DNA of 29,708 bases from JBNKWA01 sp050299555 (GTDB taxonomy: Bacteria > Pseudomonadota > Alphaproteobacteria > Rhodobacterales > Rhodobacteraceae). A model generated the notes under the pieces. The model made no database searches and was not told where the DNA came from. It saw nothing but the letters and a program-made list of their open reading frames with translations. Shown piece after piece: positions 22,679 through 29,708 of the stretch (positions are counted from its first letter, which is position 1; the number at the start of each line of letters is the position of its first letter). A program made the translations under genes and the position numbers. The stretch covers positions 1-29,708 of the forward strand of contig JBNKWA010000042.1 of assembly GCA_050299555.1 (NCBI GenBank). Reading direction: 5' to 3'.

Positions 22679-23974
22679 ATGTCGTTTCTGTCCAAGCTCA
22701 AGGAGCGCCTGTTCAAGTCCTCGTCCAAGCTTGGCGAGGGGCTGGACGACATCGTCGGGCAGGGCGACCCCGAAGGCGACCGCGAGGGCGATGGCAAGGG
22801 CGACTTGGGGCCAGCCGCCGACGCGGCTGCCGTCGCCGCCGAGCCGCCGCCCGTCGGGGATCCCGCGCCGCAGCCCGCCGTGGCGCCGCAGCCCGCCGCC
22901 CGGCCCGGTGGGGAATCCGCAACGCCCCCCGACGCGACACCGGACGCGACACCCGACGCGACATTGCCGGCACCGGCTTCGGCACCCGAGGCCGCTCCCT
23001 CGGCACCACCCGAACCAGCGCCAGCCCCGGCACCTGCCCCAGCATCGGCCCCTGCACCGACCCCGCCACCTCCACCTCCACCGGCACGCCCCAGCCTTCT
23101 GGCCCGGCTGACCGGCCGCGCCGCCGCGCCCGCTGCCACGCGCGTCCTTGACGACGCCATGCTGGAAAGCCTCGAGGAGCTGCTGATCCAGGCCGATCTC
23201 GGCGTCGACACCGCGCTCCGGGTCACCGCCGCCCTGGCCGAGGGCCGCCTCGGCCGGCGCGTCGGCGCCGACGAGATCAAGGCCCTCTTGGCCGGCGAGG
23301 TCGCCCGCATCCTCGATCCGGTCGCCCGGCCGATGCCGCTGTTCTCGAAAAAGCCCCAGGTGGTGCTGGTGGTGGGCGTCAACGGTTCGGGCAAGACCAC
23401 CACCATCGGCAAGCTGGCCAGCCAGTTCCGCGCCGCCGGCAAGTCGGTGGTGATCGCCGCCTGCGACACCTTCCGCGCCGCCGCCGTCGAGCAGCTGCAG
23501 ATCTGGGGCGAGCGCGCCGGGGTCCCGGTGATGACCGCGCCGCAGGGCACAGACCCCGCCAGCCTGGCCTACGACGCGCTGGAGCGTGCCATCGCCGAGG
23601 GGGCCGACCTGTTGATGATCGACACCGCCGGGCGGCTGCAGAACCGCAAGGACCTGATGGACGAGCTGGCCAAGATCGTCCGGGTGATCCGCAAGAAGGA
23701 CCCGGACGCGCCCCACAACACGCTTCTGGTGCTGGATGCCACCACCGGCCAGAACGCGCTGTCGCAGGTAGAGATCTTCCGCGCCATCGCCGATGTCACC
23801 GGGCTGGTGATGACCAAGCTCGACGGCACCGCCAAGGGCGGGGTGCTGGTGGCGCTGGCCGACCGCTTCGGGCTGCCGATCCACGCCATCGGCGTCGGCG
23901 AGGCGATCGACGACCTTGCCCCGTTCGATCCCCAGGACTTCGCCCAGGCGCTGGTGGGGCTCGAGGCGCGATGA
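22679..23974 (+). CDS. ftsY: signal recognition particle receptor FtsY
   Basis: FtsY is the SRP receptor GTPase that docks ribosome-nascent-chain complexes at the inner membrane. The start at 22679 (MSFLSKLKERLFKSSSKLGE) gives 431 residues and the usual basic amphipathic N-terminus; the frame is open upstream through the hairpin repeat and no strong ribosome-binding site is visible, so the exact start is uncertain. Residues about 25-140 are an acidic then Pro/Ala-rich linker with three in-frame 12-bp repeats (22931-22966). The NG domain shows GVNGSGKTTTIGKL, DTFRAAAVEQL, DTAGR and TKLDGTAKGG. Confidence 0.96.
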   Translation: MSFLSKLKERLFKSSSKLGEGLDDIVGQGDPEGDREGDGKGDLGPAADAAAVAAEPPPVGDPAPQPAVAPQPAARPGGESATPPDATPDATPDATLPAPASAPEAAPSAPPEPAPAPAPAPASAPAPTPPPPPPPARPSLLARLTGRAAAPAATRVLDDAMLESLEELLIQADLGVDTALRVTAALAEGRLGRRVGADEIKALLAGEVARILDPVARPMPLFSKKPQVVLVVGVNGSGKTTTIGKLASQFRAAGKSVVIAACDTFRAAAVEQLQIWGERAGVPVMTAPQGTDPASLAYDALERAIAEGADLLMIDTAGRLQNRKDLMDELAKIVRVIRKKDPDAPHNTLLVLDATTGQNALSQVEIFRAIADVTGLVMTKLDGTAKGGVLVALADRFGLPIHAIGVGEAIDDLAPFDPQDFAQALVGLEAR

Positions 23975-23987
23975 CTGCGGCCCGGGC

Positions 23988-24902
23988 TTGACCGACTGGG
24001 TCACCGCCATCGAGGGTACCGAGGCCGGCCGCACGGCGGCAATGCTGCTGGCGCTGATGTCGGCCCTCGCCCATGCCGTTTTCGGTGCCCTGCAGAAGGG
24101 CCGCCACGACCCCTGGCTGACCCGCGGCTCCATCGACCTGTGGATCGCCATCCTGTCGGCGCCGGTGGCGCTGTTCGTGGTGCCGCGCCCCGAGGGCATG
24201 CTGTGGGCGGTGCTGGCCGGCGCCCTGGCCATCCACTTCGTCTACAAGCTGCTGATGGCCATGGCCTATGAGCGCGCCGCCTATACCGTGGTCTACCCGG
24301 TGGTGCGCGGCACCGGCCCGCTGGCCACGGTGATCTTCGCCGCCATCGTCTTCGGCGAGCGCTATGCGGCGCTGCAATGGCTCGGGGTGGCGCTGCTCTC
24401 GGGGGGCATCCTGACCCTGGCGACGATCAATCTCGGCAACCGCGACATCGGCCGGCCGCGGCTGGTGGCGGCGCTGGCGCTGGCGGTGACCGGCGGGATG
24501 GTGGTGGCGCTCTACACCACCTATGACGCCTGGGGCATCCGGCTGGCCGCCGATCCGTTCACCTTCCTGGCCTGGTTCTTCTTCATCACCGCGCTGGATT
24601 TCACCGTCCTCGGCATTGTCCGCTACCGCCGCATGGGCGCCGCCGCGCCGCCACTGCCGCCGCTGATGCTGCGCGGCATCGTGGGCGCGGTGATCGCCTG
24701 GATCAGCTTCGGGGGCATCATGCTGGCGACCAGGCTCGACAAGGTGGGCGAGGCGGCGGTGCTGCGCGAGACCTCGGTGATCTTCGCTGGCCTGATCGGC
24801 TGGCTGTTCCTGAAGGAGACCATCGGGCCCGGCCGTGCGCTCTGCCTTGTCGCCGTGGCCATGGGCGCGGTTGTGGTGGAATTCGGCGGCGCGCCGGGAT
24901 AA
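23988..24902 (+). CDS. EamA/DMT-superfamily transporter
   Basis: The product has about ten hydrophobic helices in two homologous halves, with FGALQKGRHDPWLTRG, YERAAYTVVYPVVRGTGPL and a second-half FAGLIGWLFLKETIGPGRAL, typical of the EamA (DMT) family. The start is probably TTG at 23988 (LTDWVTAIEGTEAG; 304 residues); ATG codons further upstream would overlap ftsY and add unrelated residues. Substrate is unknown. It lies 13 nt after ftsY and 9 nt before yciB, so the three are likely co-transcribed. Confidence 0.87.
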   Translation: MTDWVTAIEGTEAGRTAAMLLALMSALAHAVFGALQKGRHDPWLTRGSIDLWIAILSAPVALFVVPRPEGMLWAVLAGALAIHFVYKLLMAMAYERAAYTVVYPVVRGTGPLATVIFAAIVFGERYAALQWLGVALLSGGILTLATINLGNRDIGRPRLVAALALAVTGGMVVALYTTYDAWGIRLAADPFTFLAWFFFITALDFTVLGIVRYRRMGAAAPPLPPLMLRGIVGAVIAWISFGGIMLATRLDKVGEAAVLRETSVIFAGLIGWLFLKETIGPGRALCLVAVAMGAVVVEFGGAPG

Positions 24903-24911
24903 GGGAGCGCG

Positions 24912-25535
24912 ATGAATCAAAAAGAGCTCAACCCGTTCCTGAAGCTGGCGCTGGAGCTGGGCCCGGTGCTGGCCTATTTCGTCGCCTATCGCCACTTTCA
25001 GGACGATGGCGTCATGGTCGCCGGGCGCCACTATGGCGGCGTTGTCGCCGCCACGGCGGTCTTCGTGCCGATCATGCTGGCGGCGATGGCGGTCAGCTTC
25101 ACGCTGACCCGGACGGTGCCGCGCATGGCCGTCTTCACCGCCATCGTGGTGGTGGTGTTCGGCGGGCTGACGGTGGCGCTGAACGACGACATCTTCACCA
25201 AGATGCGCCCGACCGTGGTCTACGGGCTGTTCGCGCTGGTGCTGGGCTGGGGCATCTTCGTGCAAGGCAGGTCGTACCTGAAATACCTGATGGGCGAGGT
25301 GATGCCGCTGACCGATGCGGGCTGGATGATCTTCACCCGCAACTGGGTGTTCTTTTTCGTCTTCATGTCGGTCTTCAACGAATTCGTCTGGCGGGTGCTG
25401 GGCGAGGAGGCGTGGGTGTTTCTCGATACCTTCGGGCAGCTGATCCTGACCTTCCTGTTCATCGCGAGCCAGTGGCCGATCCTCAGCCGGCATTCCGTCG
25501 AGGACGGCGAGGAAGCCGATTCCGGTCAGGGCTGA
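24912..25535 (+). CDS. yciB: inner-membrane septation/envelope protein YciB (IspZ)
   Basis: The 207-residue protein starts MNQKELNPFLKLALELGPVLAYF and has about five or six membrane helices. FTLTRTVPRMAVFTAIVVVVFGGLTV, NDDIFTKMRPTVVYGLFA, TDAGWMIFTRNWVFFFVFM and NEFVWR were matched segment by segment to the YciB/IspZ family. YciB takes part in envelope integrity and cell division in other Proteobacteria. GGGAGCG precedes the ATG. The order ftsY, EamA transporter, yciB leading to ccm genes appears typical of this group. Confidence 0.9.
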   Translation: MNQKELNPFLKLALELGPVLAYFVAYRHFQDDGVMVAGRHYGGVVAATAVFVPIMLAAMAVSFTLTRTVPRMAVFTAIVVVVFGGLTVALNDDIFTKMRPTVVYGLFALVLGWGIFVQGRSYLKYLMGEVMPLTDAGWMIFTRNWVFFFVFMSVFNEFVWRVLGEEAWVFLDTFGQLILTFLFIASQWPILSRHSVEDGEEADSGQG

Positions 25536-25654
25536 TCAACTATCGCGCCAGGGGGTCTCCACCCGCCCAGCCACCCGGGACGCTCCCCAGAGAAGCGCAG
25601 GATTGAGGTGCGAGCGAAGCGGGATCGGGCCGCAAGACGGGCTTGAGGCCAATC

Positions 25655-26194
25655 CTACGATCGCGCCTGTTGTGCGGCTGCTACCCTTAGGTGCTGGACA
25701 TAGCGATGGTCCGGATGGTCATAGCCTTCGAACATGACGTCACGTTCGTACATCATTCCGATCTTCTCGATGAGGCGCACGGAGCGATGGTTGTGAGGAT
25801 CGACGATTGCGACCACGCGCTGCGTCGATGTGATCGACTTCGCGGCTTCGATCATTCTCTGCACAGCTTCGGTCGCGTATCCCCGCCCCCATGCGGACCG
25901 CGCGAGCCGAAAGCCGATCTCTGACTCTTCGCGACCGACCCGCGTCAAATCTCTGGAAAGGCTGACATACCCGATGACGCGCGCAGATGCCTTGTGCTCA
26001 ATCGCGAGATTGCCCGGTAATTCGTTTGCGGTGACGGCCCGCAGAATGCCTCGAAGCCACACCTCTTGATGTGATGCGCCGAGTTCACCGGCATCGCTGA
26101 ACCGCATGACCTCAGGATCGCCGAGTATCGCTCCGACGAACTTCTGGTCTTCTTCGCGCCAGGGTCTCAAGATCAGTCGCGCACTCTCGAGCAT
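25655..26194 (-). CDS. GNAT family N-acetyltransferase
   Basis: The start at 26194 (MLESARLILRPWREEDQ) gives 179 residues; the frame is open to 26299 but family members begin near the chosen methionine. Features are LILRPWREED, GYVSLSRD, IGFRLARSAWGRGYATEA (acetyl-CoA loop, RxxGxG/A type) and the C-terminal HNHRSVRLIEKIGMMYE, as in RimJ/RimL-like acetyltransferases. Substrate is unknown. Base composition is lower than its neighbours (32 of 60 bases G+C in 25741-25800, counted by eye). It interrupts yciB and the ccm cluster beside repeat element C, suggesting later insertion. Confidence 0.88.
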   Translation of the reverse strand: MLESARLILRPWREEDQKFVGAILGDPEVMRFSDAGELGASHQEVWLRGILRAVTANELPGNLAIEHKASARVIGYVSLSRDLTRVGREESEIGFRLARSAWGRGYATEAVQRMIEAAKSITSTQRVVAIVDPHNHRSVRLIEKIGMMYERDVMFEGYDHPDHRYVQHLRVAAAQQARS

Positions 26195-26279
26195 GGGCGT
26201 GACTGTACAGGTGTGACGCGCGTTGGCTATGGCAGCTTGGCCCCACAAGGCGCACAACCAGCCCTTCACGCGCCCAGGC

Positions 26280-26545
26280 GTCCCCACCCGCGTTAACACT
26301 TTTATCCTTTGATATCAGATGCTTGACCATGCGTCCCCATGGGGACGCCTGCCAGGGCGGGCAGAATCGCGTCCTGGGGCGCGAAGGCGGCCGGGACGGC
26401 AAACGCAAGGAAAAGACCCGCGCGGCGATCGGCGCACCCGCCGCGGCACGCGTGCCGGCCGCAAAGTGTCCCCAGCCGTCCCCAAACCGTCCCCACGGGA
26501 TCTTGTGGAATTTCAGCGCCTTGACCATGCGTCCCCATGGGGACG
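26280..26545 (+). repeat. modular palindrome element C
   Basis: Module 1 has GTCCCCA (26280-26286), a 45-nt spacer ending TTGAC plus 4 nt, and CGTCCCCATGGGGACG (26332-26347). Module 2 has three GTCCCCA heptamers (26468, 26478, 26489; steps of 10 and 11 bp), a 34-nt spacer ending TTGAC plus 4 nt, and the palindrome at 26530-26545. The module 1 spacer is nearly identical to element A (CGTTAACACTTTT..., then ATCAGAT). It ends 15 nt from the ccmG stop. No credible gene lies in this stretch. Confidence 0.9.
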
Positions 26546-26560
26546 CCTGTTCGGGTGGCG

Positions 26561-27109
26561 TCAGCTTCCGGTCCGGGCGCGCTCCATTGCCGGCCGGATG
26601 CGTTCCTTCAGCACACGGCCGGTGATCGGGCCGGGGAAGCGCTCGATGATCACGCCGCGGTCATCGACGACGAAGGTTTCCGGAACCCCGTAGATGCCCC
26701 AGTTGATCCCGGTCCGGCCGTCGGTGTCGGCCCCGATCACCGTGTAGGGGTTGCCGAGTTCGGCGAGGAACGCCTTGGCGTCCTGGGGATCGTCCTTGTA
26801 GTTGATCCCGATCAGGGTCACGCCCTCGGCGGCCAGCGCGGTCAGCGTCGGGTGCTCGACCCGGCAGGGGCCGCACCAGCTGGCCCAGAAGTTCACCAGC
26901 TTCACGCCCGGCGCCGACAGGGCGGCGTTGTCGACCCCCTCGGGGCCCAGAAGGCCCGCCAGCTCGGTCTGCGGAACCGGCTGGCCACGCAGGACCGAGT
27001 CCAGTTCGTCCGGCGCCTCGCGCCGCATGCCGAAGTAGAAGGCGCCGGCCACCAGTGCGAAGATCAGCGGCGGCAGGAACAGCAGCCAGTTGACGCGGCG
27101 CTCAGCCAT
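26561..27109 (-). CDS. ccmG: thiol:disulphide interchange protein CcmG (DsbE)
   Basis: The 182-residue protein has an N-terminal membrane anchor (NWLLFLPPLIFALVAGAFYF) and a periplasmic thioredoxin fold with VNFWASWCGPCRVEHP, and the cis-proline loop YGVPETFVVDDRG. CcmG reduces apocytochrome c CXXCH thiols before haem ligation. The ATG overlaps the end of ccmD. Its likely clients in this window are CcoO, CcoP and the DUF1111 cytochrome. Confidence 0.97.
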   Translation of the reverse strand: MAERRVNWLLFLPPLIFALVAGAFYFGMRREAPDELDSVLRGQPVPQTELAGLLGPEGVDNAALSAPGVKLVNFWASWCGPCRVEHPTLTALAAEGVTLIGINYKDDPQDAKAFLAELGNPYTVIGADTDGRTGINWGIYGVPETFVVDDRGVIIERFPGPITGRVLKERIRPAMERARTGS

Positions 27110-27266
27110 GACGGGCCTCCCTTGCCAGCTTCTCGGCGGCCTCGAGCTGCCGGCGGGCCCGCGCCGCCTGGCTCACCGAGACGACGACCAACCCGACGAT
27201 CAGCGCCAGCGTCACGGCGTAGGCGCCCAGCACCGGGCCGGCATAGGTACCGAGGTCGGGCATCAT
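27102..27266 (-). CDS. ccmD: haem exporter accessory protein CcmD
   Basis: A 54-residue frame (MMPDLGTYAGPVLGAYAVTL...) has one membrane helix followed by a basic helix (QAARARRQLEAAEKLAREARHG), the CcmD signature. CcmD helps release holo-CcmE from the CcmABC complex. The first ATG (27266) overlaps the ccmC stop as ATGA; the next codon is also ATG and could be used. It overlaps ccmG by 8 nt. Confidence 0.92.
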   Translation of the reverse strand: MMPDLGTYAGPVLGAYAVTLALIVGLVVVSVSQAARARRQLEAAEKLAREARHG

Positions 27267-27991
27267 GCCACCGCTGCCCGGGCATTCAGCGCCGCCGCCC
27301 TGCGCAGCCTGATCTCGGTCCGTGTCCGCAGAAGGACAAGCCAGACGAACAAGAGCACGAAGCCGGCGATCGAGATCAGCAGCGGAACATAGAAGATGTC
27401 GGACACGTTCTCCTCGGCATCCATCGACAGGCTCGCGCCCTGGTGCAGCCCCTGGTTCCAGAACAGCACCGCATAGCGCGACATCAGTGCGAAGACCGAT
27501 CCCACCATGCAGAGAAGCGCCGTGAGGTCGGCCGCGGTCTCGGGGTCCTCCACCGCCTGCCACAGCCCCATGTAGCCGAGATAGAAGGCGAAGAGAATCG
27601 CGAACGATGTCAGGCGCGGGTCCCAGACCCACCAGGTGCCCCACATCGGCTGCCCCCAGAGCGCCCCGGTGAGCAGTGCGATCAGCGTCATCGTGGCACC
27701 GACCGGCGCGGCGGCGCGGGCGGCCAGCGCCGAGACATGGTGGCGGCGGACATACCAGATCAGCGAGGCGACCAGCATCATGATCCAGGCGTTGATCGCC
27801 ATCAGCGCCGAGGGCACGTGGATGAAGAGGATCTTGACCGTTGCACCCTGCCGCGCCTCGTCCGGCGTGCCGAAGAAGCCCCAGATCAGCCCGACCGCCA
27901 GAAGCGCTGCCGCCAGCCAGCCCAGCGGCGCCAGAACGCGGCCGCTGACGCGCATGAATTCCACCGGGTTCGCATAGCGCCAGATCGACAT
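27263..27991 (-). CDS. ccmC: haem exporter membrane protein CcmC
   Basis: The start at 27991 (MSIWRYANPVEFMRVSGRVL) gives 242 residues with six membrane helices. The tryptophan-rich periplasmic motif WGTWWVWDPRLTS and histidines in FIHVPSALMAINAW are characteristic of CcmC, which passes haem to CcmE. Upstream in-frame residues to 28111 do not look coding. An 82-nt gap separates it from ccmB; otherwise the cluster is tightly packed. Confidence 0.97.
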   Translation of the reverse strand: MSIWRYANPVEFMRVSGRVLAPLGWLAAALLAVGLIWGFFGTPDEARQGATVKILFIHVPSALMAINAWIMMLVASLIWYVRRHHVSALAARAAAPVGATMTLIALLTGALWGQPMWGTWWVWDPRLTSFAILFAFYLGYMGLWQAVEDPETAADLTALLCMVGSVFALMSRYAVLFWNQGLHQGASLSMDAEENVSDIFYVPLLISIAGFVLLFVWLVLLRTRTEIRLRRAAALNARAAVA

Positions 27992-28073
27992 GCCGGCTTG
28001 GTAGCGGCGTGCGGGTTCCGGCGCAATGGTCGGAAGGGCGTAGACGGTCAAGGGCGTGTGATGGCGGTTCCGC

Positions 28074-28739
28074 CTAGCCAAGCTGGGCGCGGATCGCCGC
28101 GGCGGTGGCAAACGGCATCAGCGCGGCGGAAAAAAGCGTGATCCCCGCCACCAGCGCCAGGGCAGCGGCCGCGCCCTGGCCCTCGGCCGCCAGGGCCACC
28201 GCCCGGGCGCCGAAGATCAGCGTCGGCACGTAGAGCGGCAGGACCAGGATCGACAGGATCAGCCCGCCGCGCTTCAGTCCCATGGTCAGCGCCGCGCCGA
28301 AACCGCCGATCAGGCTCAGCCCCGGGGTGCCGAGCAGGAGCGCGGCCACCAGCACCGGAAAGGCTGGCCCCGGCAGGTTGAGGGTTACCGCCAGCCCGGC
28401 CGCAATCGCGGTCAGCGGCAGGCCGGTGACCAGCCAGTGGGCCAGCGCCTTCATCGCCGCCACCGCCTCCAGCGGCACCGCCGAAAGCGCCAGGAGGTCG
28501 AGCGAGCCGTCTTCGGCATCCTGCTGCCAGACCCGGTCGAGCGACAGGAGCACCGCCAGCAGGGCGCCGATCCACAGGATGCCCGGGGCGATCCTGGCCA
28601 GCAGGGTCACGTCCGGCCCCACACCCAGCGGCACGACCAGCACCAGAATCAGGAAGAAGGCGAGCGCCTGCCCGGCACTGCCGCCCGCACGGGTGGCAAG
28701 CCGCAGGTCGCGGGCAACGATGGCCAGCAGCCGCCCCAT
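28074..28739 (-). CDS. ccmB: haem exporter ABC permease CcmB
   Basis: The 221-residue protein has six membrane helices and the CcmB features RDLRLATRAGGSAGQALAFF, LDRVWQQDAEDGSLDLL, NLPGPAFPVL and LPLYVPTLIFGA. With CcmA and CcmC it forms the complex that releases haem-loaded CcmE. Its ATG follows the ccmA stop directly with no gap, implying coupled translation. Confidence 0.97.
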   Translation of the reverse strand: MGRLLAIVARDLRLATRAGGSAGQALAFFLILVLVVPLGVGPDVTLLARIAPGILWIGALLAVLLSLDRVWQQDAEDGSLDLLALSAVPLEAVAAMKALAHWLVTGLPLTAIAAGLAVTLNLPGPAFPVLVAALLLGTPGLSLIGGFGAALTMGLKRGGLILSILVLPLYVPTLIFGARAVALAAEGQGAAAALALVAGITLFSAALMPFATAAAIRAQLG

Positions 28740-29381
28740 TCAGGTCATCTCTCCGGCAAGGAAGGGATCGGCGCTGGTGGTGGTGTTCGCCGACAGCGTC
28801 AGCGTCTCGCCCTGCAGGCCGAGGTCGATATGGGTCGCGATGATCGCGATACCCTTTCTGGCGAGGTGCCGCCGCACCAGATCGCCAAAGGCTGCCACGC
28901 CGTCGGCATCCAGCGACACCGTGGGCTCGTCGAGCAGCCAGAGGCGCTCGGTGCTGAGCGCCAGCCGCGCCAGCGCCGCGCGCCGCTTCTGCCCGGCCGA
29001 GCACGCACCTGCGGGGCGCTCGGCCAGCGCTGCCTGCCCGAAGGCGGCGAGCGCCCCGGTCACGCTGCCGCCGCCCTGAAGCGCCGCCCAGAAACCCAGG
29101 TTCTCGGCCAGCGTCAGCCCCGGCTTCAGCGCGTCGGCATGGCCCAGAAAAGCCACCGCGTCCTGGAAGCCGTCGCGGTCGCGCACAAGGCTGGTGTCAT
29201 CCAGAGTCGCGTCGCCATGGGCAAGCGGCATCAGCCCGGCCAGGCAGCGCAGAAGCGTCGACTTGCCGGCGCCGTTCGGCCCGCGCAGGATCAGGGCGCG
29301 GCCGGGCCTTACCGAAAAGGACAGGCGATCGAGGATCAGCCTGCCACCCCGTGCAGCGCTCAGCGAGGATACCGTCAGCAT
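28740..29381 (-). CDS. ccmA: haem exporter ATPase CcmA
   Basis: The 213-residue ABC ATPase shows Walker A RGPNGAGKSTLLR, signature CSAGQKRRAALARL, Walker B LWLLDEPTVSLD and the switch histidine in IIATHID. These residues and position identify CcmA of the cytochrome c maturation system I. AAAGGACAGG precedes the ATG. It is the first gene of ccmABCDG and is divergent from acnA. Confidence 0.97.
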   Translation of the reverse strand: MLTVSSLSAARGGRLILDRLSFSVRPGRALILRGPNGAGKSTLLRCLAGLMPLAHGDATLDDTSLVRDRDGFQDAVAFLGHADALKPGLTLAENLGFWAALQGGGSVTGALAAFGQAALAERPAGACSAGQKRRAALARLALSTERLWLLDEPTVSLDADGVAAFGDLVRRHLARKGIAIIATHIDLGLQGETLTLSANTTTSADPFLAGEMT

Positions 29382-29439
29382 CCCTGTCCTTTAGGCGAAA
29401 CTTGCCGGCCGCGAAAGCGTTGTGCGAACCGGGACGCGG

Positions 29440-29483
29440 CGGCTTGCATCAAGCCGGATACCTATGTATACTATAGCATACAT
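29440..29483 (+). promoter_or_regulatory. acnA promoter with two overlapping dyads
   Basis: TTGCAT (29444-29449), a 17-bp spacer and TATACT (29467-29472) form a strong sigma70-type promoter with a start near 29479. The -35 lies in the perfect dyad CGGCTTG-CAT-CAAGCCG (29440-29456). The -10 lies in the near-perfect 20-bp palindrome ATGTATACTATAGCATACAT (29464-29483). Both positions suit repressors that block RNA polymerase. The regulator is not identified. Confidence 0.7.
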
Positions 29484-29567
29484 ACGTTCGTTGGACCTTG
29501 TTCGCGCCTGCGTTGTAAGGCATGACGAGCGCGTCGATCGCCCACCAGCCAGCCAGGGGAGACTCCC

Positions 29568-29708
29568 ATGCCAATCATTGTCGGACAGGACACAGCGCAG
29601 ACCCGCCGGGTGCTTGAGGTGGGTGGTGAGAGGTACGGGTATTATTCGATTCCGGCGGCCGAGGCGGCGGGGCTGGGTGGTTTTGCCCGGCTGCCCTCGG
29701 TTCTCAAG
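29568..29708 (+). CDS. acnA: aconitate hydratase, N-terminus only
   Basis: The frame begins MPIIVGQDTAQTRRVLEVGG and continues YGYYSIPAAEAAGLGGFARL before the window ends. This resembles the N-terminus of AcnA-type aconitases ('YYSL.AAE..GLGD.SRLP.SLKVLLEN'). AGGGGAG lies 5-11 nt before the ATG. Aconitase converts citrate to isocitrate in the TCA cycle using a [4Fe-4S] cluster. Its position divergent from ccmA supports the call; 47 codons are present here. Confidence 0.9.
   Translation, partial: MPIIVGQDTAQTRRVLEVGGERYGYYSIPAAEAAGLGGFARLPSVLK

Noticed and set aside
13348..26545. CRISPR or IS element interpretation of the modular repeats
   Set aside because: There are only two modules per element with unequal interiors, no spacer array, no cas gene and no transposase frame in or next to any copy.

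Overview
The window reads as chromosomal DNA of a high-G+C alphaproteobacterium, most likely of the Rhodobacter/Paracoccus group (Rhodobacterales). This rests on three gene arrangements: ccoNOQP followed by ccoGHIS under an FNR-type box, a ccmABCDG cluster divergent from acnA, and an ftsY / EamA-type transporter / yciB run leading towards the ccm genes. This is gene-order inference, not a sequence search. The left edge (1-63) is an unbroken run of C and is probably a sequencing or assembly artefact.

Layout. (i) 80-4021, minus strand: a tightly overlapped imelysin / di-haem oxidoreductase (DUF1111) / imelysin-like operon, probably for periplasmic iron handling, preceded by a possible 33-codon leader ORF. 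(ii) 4280-5122 minus: a tandem universal stress protein, divergent from (iii) 5309-13151 plus: the complete cbb3 oxidase operon ccoNOQP and its assembly operon ccoGHIS. Two FNR-type dyads lie between usp and ccoN. (iv) 13152-14529: a phasin gene (PHA granule protein) on the minus strand, bracketed by two inverted copies of an unfamiliar modular repeat. (v) 14530-17589 minus: a DUF255/YyaL thioredoxin-domain protein sandwiched between two paralogous four-cysteine secreted proteins. (vi) 17805-20595 plus: a NuoE-NuoF fusion of the formate-dehydrogenase diaphorase type with no catalytic subunit beside it, then a secreted LpqC-like esterase/PHB-depolymerase homologue. (vii) 20678-22474 plus: an RmlC-like cupin and a family-2 glycosyltransferase. 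(viii) 22679-25535 plus: ftsY, an EamA-type transporter and yciB. (ix) 25655-26194 minus: a GNAT acetyltransferase of visibly lower G+C next to a third copy of the modular repeat. (x) 26561-29381 minus: ccmABCDG for cytochrome c maturation, divergent from (xi) the start of acnA at the right edge.

How the genes fit together. The cytochrome c theme is strong. CcmABCDG exports haem and prepares apocytochrome thiols needed to mature CcoO, CcoP and the c-type DUF1111 protein. CcoGHIS supplies copper and assembles the oxidase. The imelysin operon and acnA connect to iron. Phasin and the LpqC-like esterase are compatible with polyhydroxyalkanoate metabolism but are not adjacent.

The most unusual content is non-coding. 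Six modules in three elements (13348-13526, 14264-14475, 26280-26545) each have a GTCCCCA heptamer, a spacer of exactly 34 or 45 nt, a TTGAY box, 4 nt, and a 16-bp palindrome CGTCCCC(A/G)TGGGGACG. Extra heptamers are repeated at 10-13 bp. Separately, four copies of a long-arm hairpin with a 19-nt C-rich loop each lie in the same sense downstream of a gene's stop codon. I recognise neither family.
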